DNA of 5,059 nucleotides from JBGOUJ01 sp041477005 (GTDB taxonomy: Bacteria; Acidobacteriota; Terriglobia; Bryobacterales; JACQDG01): assembly GCA_041477005.1 (NCBI GenBank), contig JBGOUJ010000580.1, forward strand, positions 1 through 5,059, written 5' to 3'. Below the pieces are notes generated by a model. The model saw nothing but the letters and a program-made list of their open reading frames with translations, had not been told where the DNA came from and made no database searches. The position numbers were made by a program, and so were the translations under genes. Positions 1 through 5,050 of this stretch are shown piece by piece; the first letter of the stretch is position 1; the number at the start of each line of letters is the position of its first letter.

Positions 1-161
1 CAAGCCGCCAGAAAGGCAGTTGCGCCCGCCAGCCCCACCGCCCCCAGCACCGCGCCCAGGGGCAAGCAGCAGCTAGTCGCCGCAATCAAGCTGCCGATTG
101 CCGCCAGCGACGCCAGCAGCGGTCCAGGCCTCTCTCGCTCTTTACCAATGCCTCCGTTCAC
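1..161 (-). CDS. MerT/MerF-like mercuric ion transport membrane protein, N-terminal part (3' end beyond window)
   Basis: Reading leftward from a GTG at 161, the frame is open for 53 codons to the window edge. The first ~13 residues are hydrophilic. A long hydrophobic stretch follows from about residue 14 and contains the core ATSCCLPLGAVLGAVGLAGA, with vicinal cysteines at residues 31-32. In MerT and MerF a Cys pair in the first transmembrane helix takes Hg(II) from periplasmic MerP and passes it to the cytoplasm; the pair here sits in the same kind of context, next to Pro and small residues. The start is uncertain. GTG 161 places the Cys pair near the usual MerT position, with purine-rich SD-like sequence (GGAGG at 179-175) upstream. 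An in-frame GTG at 212-210 overlaps the regulator's stop as GTGA and would add 17 hydrophilic residues. The gene follows the TrmB-type regulator on the same strand, so co-transcription is likely. Other small heavy-metal transporters are possible, because the C-terminal part is not visible. Confidence 0.6.
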   Translation of the reverse strand, partial: MNGGIGKERERPGPLLASLAAIGSLIAATSCCLPLGAVLGAVGLAGATAFLAA

Positions 162-208
162 CGTTGGGCTCTCTCCTCCCTCCCTCTGTCCCTCTGGCCT
201 CTGCCATC
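162..208 (-). other. Polypurine intergenic tract between regulator and MerT-like gene
   Basis: The 47 nt between the regulator stop and the MerT-like GTG are almost entirely G and A on the minus strand. The plus strand carries an unbroken 19-nt pyrimidine run at 169-187. On the sense strand there are three GGG runs and a GG run spaced by 5, 1 and 1 nt, with several overlapping SD-like cores (GGAGG, GAGGG). The tract therefore offers redundant ribosome-binding sequence and could fold into a weak G-quadruplex. No terminator hairpin is visible, which fits read-through from the regulator into the transporter gene. Confidence 0.5.
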
Positions 209-1006
209 TCACAGCGGCGCCGCGCGCTCCCAGTGATCCTGAAACAGGCGCCGCAGCGCCGAGGCCAGGGCGTCGTGCTCGAAGACCAGGGCGGTCAACT
301 GGGGCCGCGTCAGGATCGGGTCGGCCAGCGCGATCATGCCGAAACGGCCGTCGAACAGGGCCAGCTTCAAGGGCAACTCCTCGGTCACCCGAATCTCGGC
401 CCCATCCTTCGCCAGAGATCGCAGCGTCTTCTTGTGGGTGCTGTTCGCATCCCGCGCCTCGAAAAGCAGCCGGCACGCGGCGCCGCGAGCGATGGCCTCC
501 TTGACGCGCGGCTCCGAAACCGGGTCGACCGCGTAGGGCCGGCGGGAAAACTCCAGGTACTCGCTGGTGCTGCGGGCGAGCAAGCGGCGGTATTCGGCGG
601 CAATCTGCCCCGCTTCATTCACGATGCGCAGATAATCGAGAGGGCCGCGGTCGAGGTTGCCGTCGAGGAAGACGGAATGCAAATCCTGCTCCAGCATCTC
701 GGCCAGGCGCTGGCGATCGGAAATGTCTCTCTCGAAAGTTTCGCGCCGCCGCGCCAGATAGCCCTCCAGCGCCAGCTTCGGCTCGACGGCAGAGAAGAGC
801 TTCGCCTTGCCTTGGACGACCTGGGCAAATCCTTTTTCGACCAGGCTCCCCAGCACTTCGTAGATCTTTTGCCGAGGCACATGAGCGCGGGTCGCCAGGT
901 CCAGGGCCTTGAAACGGGGATGTCCGATCAAGGTGACGTAGGCACGCGACTCGTAGGCGTTCAGACCGATCTGCTGTAGCCGCCGCAGATGAACCTGAGT
1001 GTCCAC
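209..1006 (-). CDS. TrmB-family winged-helix transcriptional regulator
   Basis: From GTG 1006 the product is 265 residues, a normal length for this family. Residues ~7-76 form a TrmB-type winged helix: the opening LRRLQQIGLNAYESRAYVTL, the recognition-helix region VPRQKIYEVLGSLVEKGF, and a wing leading to LFSAVEPKLAL. A charged helical linker (~77-110) follows, probably for dimerisation. The C-terminal region (~115-265) resembles the effector or phospholipase-D-like domain of TrmB proteins, including the segment DGRFGMIALADP. TrmB proteins are best known as sugar-responsive regulators in archaea, and many bacterial members have no known ligand. The longer open frame to 1357 runs antisense through the neighbouring dehydrogenase gene and is not credible. 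GTG 1027 would add seven residues, and neither start has a good SD. The gene is transcribed divergently from the dehydrogenase cluster across 49 nt, so autoregulation and control of that cluster are both plausible. It also lies directly upstream of the MerT-like gene. Confidence 0.88.
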   Translation of the reverse strand: MDTQVHLRRLQQIGLNAYESRAYVTLIGHPRFKALDLATRAHVPRQKIYEVLGSLVEKGFAQVVQGKAKLFSAVEPKLALEGYLARRRETFERDISDRQRLAEMLEQDLHSVFLDGNLDRGPLDYLRIVNEAGQIAAEYRRLLARSTSEYLEFSRRPYAVDPVSEPRVKEAIARGAACRLLFEARDANSTHKKTLRSLAKDGAEIRVTEELPLKLALFDGRFGMIALADPILTRPQLTALVFEHDALASALRRLFQDHWERAAPL

Positions 1007-1015
1007 TACAAAGTA

Positions 1016-1021
1016 AAGATA
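1016..1021 (-). promoter_or_regulatory. Candidate -10 box (TATCTT) for the TrmB-type gene
   Basis: On the minus strand TATCTT ends 9 nt before the GTG at 1006, so transcription would begin at or only a few bases before the start codon. At 17-nt spacing the -35 position reads TTATAG, a poor match. This is the best candidate in the short intergenic region but is weak on its own. It would make the two divergent promoters overlap. Confidence 0.3.
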
Positions 1022-1039
1022 GCACACGAGCGCCTGAGC

Positions 1040-1045
1040 TATAAT
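1040..1045 (+). promoter_or_regulatory. Consensus -10 box (TATAAT) for the dehydrogenase-ATPase-VWA cluster
   Basis: A perfect TATAAT lies 10 nt before the GTG start of the dehydrogenase gene, in a locally AT-rich stretch within GC-rich DNA. Expected initiation about 7 nt downstream (~1052) leaves a leader of only a few bases. No SD is present, so the message is probably leaderless or nearly so. The -35 position (around 1017-1022) has no good match to TTGACA, so the promoter may need an activator or another sigma factor. Confidence 0.55.
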
Positions 1046-1053
1046 TGCGCAAT
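1044..1053. promoter_or_regulatory. Perfect palindrome ATTGCGCAAT, candidate operator
   Basis: This 10-bp sequence is exactly its own reverse complement. It overlaps the last bases of the TATAAT box and covers the predicted transcription start of the rightward gene. A dimeric regulator bound here would block initiation. The divergent TrmB-type protein is the obvious candidate because its gene is 38 nt away. The palindrome is short and could be chance, but the position is what an operator would require. Confidence 0.4.
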
Positions 1054-1055
1054 CC

Positions 1056-1847
1056 GTGTTCCGGGATCCGATCTTCCGCGACCGCGTTGCTGTCATCACC
1101 GGGGGCGGCACCGGGCTGGGCCGGGCGTTTGCTTTGCGGTTTAGCGAGCTGGGCGCGCGCCTGGTGCTGGCCAGCCGGGACCTGAGCCACCTGGAACCGG
1201 CGTGCACCGAGATTCGCGAGCGGGGCGGGGAAGCTCTGGCAGTCCCGACCGACGTGCGGGTTCCGGAACAGGTGGAGAACCTGGTCCGCCGCACGGTGGA
1301 ACAGCATGGCCGCCTGGACATCCTCATCAACAACGCCGCCGGGAACTTTCTGTGCAAGGCCGAAAAGCTCAGCTACAACGGCTGGCGTTCGGTGGTGGAT
1401 ATTGTGCTGAACGGCACGTTCTACTGCTCGCGGGCGGCGCTGGAGCCGATGAAAAGCCAGGGCTACGGCCGCATTTTGAACATCCTGGCCATCTATGCCA
1501 CCGGCGCCAGTCCGGGCACGGTCCACTCCTGCGCAGCCAAGGCTGGTGTTTTGGCGATGACCCGCACGCTCGCCGTCGAGTGGGCGCGCTACAATATCCA
1601 TGTAAACGCCGTGGCTCCAGGCTCCTTTCCGACCGAGGGTGCGAGTTCTCGCTTGATGCTCGCCCCGGGCGCCGCCGAGCGCGGCTTAAAAAGGATTCCT
1701 GTGGGCCGCGCCGGGCGTCATGAAGAACTGGCCAACCTGGCGGCTTTCTTGTGCTCCGATTACGCCGATTACATCAACGGCGAGTCGGTCACGATCGACG
1801 GTGGGGTAAGCTGGAACCATCCGAGCTTCGAATGGGAGAATCTGTGA
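1056..1847 (+). CDS. Short-chain dehydrogenase of the 2,4-dienoyl-CoA reductase (DECR) type
   Basis: The product is a 263-residue NAD(P)-dependent SDR of normal length. The cofactor motif TGGGTGLG is at 15-22, NNAAG at 92-96 and a closing DGG at 248-250. Arg41 after the second strand (ASRD) favours NADPH. The catalytic residues are not in the usual YxxxK spacing. Tyr147 and Lys162 are 15 apart, with Ser158 four before the Lys and Asn119 in DIVLNG. This matches 2,4-dienoyl-CoA reductases, as do NNAAGNF and ELANLAAFLCSDYA. Such enzymes reduce 2,4-dienoyl-CoA to 3-enoyl-CoA during beta-oxidation of unsaturated fatty acids. The soluble protein has no signal peptide. GTG 1056 is chosen because the protein then begins with FRDPIFRDRVAVITGG, a natural SDR start, and an in-frame stop (1035-1037) lies just upstream. 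No SD is visible. The 3' end overlaps the next gene. A trans-2-enoyl-CoA reductase or an SDR with another acyl-CoA substrate remains possible. Confidence 0.9.
   Translation: MFRDPIFRDRVAVITGGGTGLGRAFALRFSELGARLVLASRDLSHLEPACTEIRERGGEALAVPTDVRVPEQVENLVRRTVEQHGRLDILINNAAGNFLCKAEKLSYNGWRSVVDIVLNGTFYCSRAALEPMKSQGYGRILNILAIYATGASPGTVHSCAAKAGVLAMTRTLAVEWARYNIHVNAVAPGSFPTEGASSRLMLAPGAAERGLKRIPVGRAGRHEELANLAAFLCSDYADYINGESVTIDGGVSWNHPSFEWENL
1834..1838 (+). promoter_or_regulatory. Ribosome binding site GGGAG deciding the ATPase start
   Basis: GGGAG ends 5 nt before the GTG at 1844. That GTG overlaps the dehydrogenase stop codon as GTGA. The competing in-frame ATG at 1832 has only a weak GAG at a poor distance. 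The pairing of SD and overlap supports GTG 1844 and translational coupling between the two genes. Confidence 0.6.
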
Positions 1848-3340
1848 AACCGTCTTCTTATCATTTGCCAGCCACGCTCGGCGAGCTGCGCCAGAGCGAG
1901 TTCAGCGAAGAGCGCCTGCGAGGCCGCACCGTCAAGGATGAGCTGCGCGCCAACCTGATCTGCCGTATGGAACGCGGCGAGGGGCTCTTTGCCGGCATCA
2001 TCGGTTTTGACGACACGGTGATCCCGCAGGTGGTCAACGCCATTCTTTCGCGGCATCATTTCATCCTGCTCGGGCTGCGCGGCCAAGCCAAGACGCGCCT
2101 GCTGCGCGCGCTGACCGAGCTGTTCGACCCGATGCTCCCCTACGTGGCCACCTGCGAAATCCGGGACAACCCTTACGCTCCCATCTGCCAGCACTGCCGC
2201 CTGCTGCTCGCCGAGAAGGGCGACAACACGCCGGTCGCCTACCTGAATCCCGATCAGCGCTACGTGGAAAAGCTCGCTACGCCCGACGTGACCATCGCCG
2301 ACATGATCGGCGACCTGGACCCGATCAAGGCGGCGCGCGGCGGCCTCGACCTTTCGAACGAGCTGACCATTCATTACGGCCTGTTGCCCCGCGCCCATCG
2401 CGGCATCTTCGCCATCAACGAGCTGCCCGACCTGGCCGGCAAGATTCAGGTCGGTCTGTTCAACATCATGCAGGAAGGCGACGTGCAGATCAAAGGCTAC
2501 CCCGTCCGCCTGCCGCTCGACTTGCTGCTGGTCTTCACCGCTAACCCGGACGACTACACCGCCCGCGGCAAGATCATCACGCCGCTCAAGGACCGCGTCG
2601 GCAGCGAGATCCGTACCCATTACCCGATGAGCCTGGACCACGGCATCAACATCACCGAGCAGGAGGCCTGGCTCGACCGGCGCAGCGGGGGCGGCGTATG
2701 CATTCCCAAGTACATCAAGGAGATCGTGGAATCGATCGCCTTCCTGGCGCGCGAGGAAAAAAAGGTCGACAAGCGGAGCGGCGTTTCCCAGCGGTTGCCG
2801 ATCACGTGCCTGGAAAACGTGATCTCGAACGCCGAGCGCCGGGCGATTCGCAACAAGGAGAGCTTGGTGGTTCCCCGGGTGAGCGACGTTTACGCCGCGC
2901 TGCCTTCGCTCACCGGCAAGATCGAGCTCGAGTACGAAGGCGAGCTGAAGGGCGCCGACACGGTGGCGCGGGAATTGATTCGCGGCGCGGTGGGACGCGT
3001 CTACACCCGCTACTTCGACGGCGTCAACGTCTCCCGCATCGTGCAGTGGTTCGAGCTGGGGGGCACGCTGAAGGTCCGCGACGCGCAGTCCTCGGCGGAG
3101 CTGGTGCGGCAACTGGAAGCCATTCAGGGGTTGATGGAAGCGGCGGCGGTTGTGGAAAAGGGCCTGCCGGGCGATCCGGCGGTGAAGGCTTCGGCGGCCG
3201 AGTTTGTCCTCGACGGCCTCTACGCCCATCGCCGTATCAGCCGCAACGAGGAGCTCGGCTACATGGCCGAGGAAAAGAAGCGGGAACCCCGCGACCACGA
3301 CGATTTCCCGCCGCGCGGCTTCCGGAAGCAGTACCAGTGA
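1844..3340 (+). CDS. ChlI/MoxR-like AAA+ ATPase (magnesium-chelatase-type, COG1239-like) partnered with a VWA protein
   Basis: From GTG 1844 the product is 498 residues. The AAA+ core spans ~50-260: Walker A GLRGQAKT at 77-84 (Ala where the last Gly is usual), a Walker B-like GIFAINE at 187-193 with Asn192 in place of the usual Asp before Glu193, a sensor-1 region FTANPDDY with Asn234, and Arg251 in PLKDR as probable arginine finger. Between Walker A and B lies a Cys cluster, Cys104, Cys115 and Cys118 (C-x10-C-x2-C), which may bind zinc. The C-terminal helical region (~262-498) contains GVSQRLPIT, a likely sensor-2 Arg, and a charged tail. Such ATPases form rings that remodel a target with a VWA partner, and the VWA gene is next. 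The best-known relatives insert Mg2+ into protoporphyrin, but no large chelatase subunit is seen, so this is more likely a MoxR-type chaperone or metal-insertion factor. ATG 1832 is the alternative start (502 residues). The long frame on the opposite strand is a GC-rich shadow. Confidence 0.88.
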   Translation: MKPSSYHLPATLGELRQSEFSEERLRGRTVKDELRANLICRMERGEGLFAGIIGFDDTVIPQVVNAILSRHHFILLGLRGQAKTRLLRALTELFDPMLPYVATCEIRDNPYAPICQHCRLLLAEKGDNTPVAYLNPDQRYVEKLATPDVTIADMIGDLDPIKAARGGLDLSNELTIHYGLLPRAHRGIFAINELPDLAGKIQVGLFNIMQEGDVQIKGYPVRLPLDLLLVFTANPDDYTARGKIITPLKDRVGSEIRTHYPMSLDHGINITEQEAWLDRRSGGGVCIPKYIKEIVESIAFLAREEKKVDKRSGVSQRLPITCLENVISNAERRAIRNKESLVVPRVSDVYAALPSLTGKIELEYEGELKGADTVARELIRGAVGRVYTRYFDGVNVSRIVQWFELGGTLKVRDAQSSAELVRQLEAIQGLMEAAAVVEKGLPGDPAVKASAAEFVLDGLYAHRRISRNEELGYMAEEKKREPRDHDDFPPRGFRKQYQ

Positions 3341-3347
3341 TGCTTAT

Positions 3348-3408
3348 GCCGCGGAGACGCCGAGGCGCGGAGAATTCTGATCTGTTTCTGCACCGGTGTC
3401 TCCGTGGC
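3348..3408 (+). repeat. Imperfect inverted repeat, REP-like element between ATPase and VWA genes
   Basis: Arms at 3348-3362 and 3394-3408 pair over 15 positions: 13 Watson-Crick and two G-T pairs that would be G-U in plus-strand RNA. The loop is 31 nt. The left side also contains a near-tandem GCGGAG motif (3351-3356 and 3367-3372). The composition resembles GCGGAGACGC-type dispersed intergenic elements seen in several GC-rich bacteria. There is no U tract after the hairpin, so it is not a standard terminator. It could attenuate transcription or protect the upstream mRNA, changing the ATPase to VWA ratio. Confidence 0.6.
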
Positions 3409-3422
3409 CCTGGCACTTCGGT

Positions 3423-4679
3423 ATGAAGTTCACTACCTATACCCGCTTTACGGGCGACGACATGGGGGTCAGCGCCGAAGACCTGCTGCGCGCCCTGGCC
3501 GATTTCCTGCTGCAAAGCGGCTTCCAGCAGCAGTACATGCGCTTCCACGAGATGGGCGAGCAGACGCTGGACGACCTCAAGCAGTCCATCCAGGAAGCGC
3601 TCGAGAACGGCAGCCTGTTCAACGATGAAAGCCTGCGCGAGCTGATGGAACGGCTTCAGGCCATGTCGCCGGAGCAGATCGAGCAATTGCTCGACCGGCT
3701 GATCGAAAAGATGGCCGAGGAAGGCTACATCACGATCAGCGACCCCGATCCACAGGGCCAGCGGCAAGTCACCATGAACCCGGAAGGCGGTGTGGGCGAG
3801 AACCAGGCCGGGCGCGTCCGCTTCGAGCTGACCGACAAGGCCCTCGATTTCCTCGGCTTCAAAACGCTCAAGGACCTGCTCGCTTCACTCGGCAAATCCA
3901 GCTTCGGCCGCCACGACACGCGCGACCTGGCCACGGGCATCGAAACCGCCGGCGCCGCCAAGCCCTACGAGTTCGGCGATGCGCTCAATCTCAACATCAG
4001 CGAGACGCTCTTCAACGCCATCAAGCGCGAGGGCCTGCAAATGCCACTGGCGCTCGAGTATCCCGACCTGATGGTCCACCAGTCCGAATACCAGAGCTCC
4101 TGCGCCACGGTGCTGATGCTCGATTGCAGCCACAGCATGATCCTCTACGGCGAGGACCGCTTCACGCCGGCCAAGAAGGTCGCCCTCGCGCTTTCCCACC
4201 TGATCCGCGTGCAATACCCGGGGGACAGCCTGCACCTGGTTCTGTTCCACGATTCGGCCGAAGAGGTGCCGCTTTCGCAACTAGCGCGGGTCCAGGTCGG
4301 GCCGTTCTACACCAACACCCGCGAAGGGCTGCTCGTCGCCCAGCGCATCCTCAACCGCCAGCACAAGGACATGCGGCAGATCATCATGATCACCGACGGG
4401 AAACCCTCAGCCCTGACCCTCGACGACGGCCGCATCTACAAGAACGCCTTCGGCCTCGACCCCTTGGTGGTCGGCCGGACCCTCGAGGAAGTCCACAAGT
4501 GCAAGCGCCAGGGCATTCTCATTAATACCTTCATGCTGGCGAGCGATTACGGGTTGGTGCAGTTTGTTCAGAAGGTGACGGAGATCTGCCGCGGCAAGGC
4601 CTACTTCACCACGCCCTACAACCTGGGCCGCTACCTGTTAATGGATTACATGAACCGGAAGACGCGGACGATTCACTGA
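3423..4679 (+). CDS. VWA-domain protein (COG4867-like), partner of the upstream AAA+ ATPase
   Basis: From ATG 3423 the product is 418 residues. The N-terminal half (~1-225) is helical and charged, with the conserved-looking FTGDDMGVSAEDLLRALADF and an acidic, Gln-rich helical stretch at ~45-100 that may be a coiled coil or adaptor. The C-terminal VWA domain (~226-418) has a complete metal-ion-dependent adhesion site: DCSHS at 234-238, a Thr in FYTNT (297/299) and Asp325 in ITDGKPS. In chelatase and MoxR systems the VWA subunit uses MIDAS Mg2+ to bridge the ATPase ring and the substrate. There is no signal peptide or membrane segment, so it acts in the cytoplasm. GTG 3396 would add nine residues encoded by the inverted-repeat arm and is rejected. 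ATG 3423 has no clear SD, so translation may be weak or need coupling. The gap to the ATPase is 82 nt. The stop (4677-4679) overlaps the end of the convergent small gene. Confidence 0.88.
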   Translation: MKFTTYTRFTGDDMGVSAEDLLRALADFLLQSGFQQQYMRFHEMGEQTLDDLKQSIQEALENGSLFNDESLRELMERLQAMSPEQIEQLLDRLIEKMAEEGYITISDPDPQGQRQVTMNPEGGVGENQAGRVRFELTDKALDFLGFKTLKDLLASLGKSSFGRHDTRDLATGIETAGAAKPYEFGDALNLNISETLFNAIKREGLQMPLALEYPDLMVHQSEYQSSCATVLMLDCSHSMILYGEDRFTPAKKVALALSHLIRVQYPGDSLHLVLFHDSAEEVPLSQLARVQVGPFYTNTREGLLVAQRILNRQHKDMRQIIMITDGKPSALTLDDGRIYKNAFGLDPLVVGRTLEEVHKCKRQGILINTFMLASDYGLVQFVQKVTEICRGKAYFTTPYNLGRYLLMDYMNRKTRTIH

Positions 4680-5002
4680 GGCCGCCGTCGCGCCCGCTTC
4701 TTCGCCTCGCGCCGGTCCCTGGCCCGGTCGTGGAGCAGGAAGAGAATAAGATCCGTCCAAGCTTTGTCTCCCCTTCTTCGCGCCCTTCGCAGATCGCGTC
4801 TCAGCTCGGCATCGGTCAGCGGTCTCCACTTGGGGATTCGGATTGCAGGGCGCCGCTTTGCGGCTGCCGCCCTCCGCTTCTTGGCTGCGGCTTCCTTCTT
4901 CTCGAGGGACTTGAAGATCCTGTCGGCCCAGGCGACCGTTCGGTCGACACGGCGCAGGACGGCGCCCCCTGAGTCTCTGGGTTTTCGGCGTGCCTTAGCC
5001 AC
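4673..5002 (-). CDS. Small, highly basic Lys/Arg/Ala-rich protein of unknown function
   Basis: From GTG 5002 the product is 109 residues and I do not recognise it. It starts MAKARRKPRDSGG, has an ordered-looking segment RVDRTVAWADRIFKSLEKKE, then an Ala/Lys/Arg-rich helical tract (~37-50), a second segment with PLTDAELRRDL and DKAWTDLILFLLHDRARD, and ends in a basic tail. The composition suggests a nucleic-acid-binding or ribosome-associated protein, but no domain is evident. Third codon positions are mostly G or C, as expected of a real gene here, and this reading makes better protein than the opposite-strand frames. AAAGGAA (5018-5012) is a fair SD and TACAAT (5050-5045) a possible -10. However, the frame has no stop upstream and stays open to the window edge, reading ...TWTHNFEKELTAV before the GTG, so the gene may be longer. 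It converges on the VWA gene, and the two stop codons lie within 7 nt. Confidence 0.55.
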   Translation of the reverse strand: MAKARRKPRDSGGAVLRRVDRTVAWADRIFKSLEKKEAAAKKRRAAAAKRRPAIRIPKWRPLTDAELRRDLRRARRRGDKAWTDLILFLLHDRARDRREAKKRARRRPQ

Positions 5003-5011
5003 GGCCGTCAG

Positions 5012-5018
5012 TTCCTTT
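5012..5018 (-). promoter_or_regulatory. Candidate ribosome binding site AAAGGAA for the small basic gene
   Basis: AAAGGAA ends 9 nt before the GTG at 5002 on the minus strand, a workable SD spacing. It supports GTG 5002 as the start but does not rule out an upstream start outside the window. Confidence 0.4.
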
Positions 5019-5044
5019 TCGAAGTTGTGCGTCCATGTACCTTT

Positions 5045-5050
5045 ATTGTA
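5045..5050 (-). promoter_or_regulatory. Candidate -10 box TACAAT for the small basic gene
   Basis: TACAAT on the minus strand matches five of six -10 consensus bases and lies in the only AT-rich patch near the gene. Initiation near 5038 would give a leader of about 36 nt containing the SD at 5018-5012. The -35 position falls beyond the window edge, so the promoter cannot be completed from this sequence. Confidence 0.35.

Noticed and set aside
98..979. 293-codon plus-strand frame opposite the regulator
   Set aside because: The translation has no domain features and the opposite strand encodes a clear TrmB-family protein.
1007..1357. N-terminal extension of the regulator to an ATG at 1357
   Set aside because: The extra residues are antisense to conserved SDR motifs and are Arg/Ser/Pro-rich noise. 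Family similarity begins just after GTG 1006.
615..1601. 328-codon minus-strand frame across the dehydrogenase and regulator genes
   Set aside because: It runs antisense to the SDR and then out of frame with the TrmB-type protein, with no recognisable motifs.
1751..1843. Upstream starts for the ATPase at 1751 and 1832
   Set aside because: The 1751 start lies deep in the dehydrogenase reading frame and encodes Arg-rich noise. The 1832 ATG lacks an SD, whereas GTG 1844 has one and gives a GTGA overlap.
1769..3298. 509-codon open frame on the minus strand opposite the ATPase gene
   Set aside because: It mirrors the ATPase codons and its translation is low-complexity (many Gln, Val, Asp, His) with no domain motifs, while the plus strand carries a full AAA+ protein. 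It is a GC-rich shadow.
4680..4760. Intrinsic terminator between the convergent genes
   Set aside because: The sequence is GC-rich but I could not find a hairpin followed by a T tract for either direction.
4995..5036. 13-codon minus-strand ORF (ATG 5036) overlapping the start of the small basic gene
   Set aside because: It could be a leader peptide, but it has no SD and no attenuator structure, and it may lie inside a longer coding frame.
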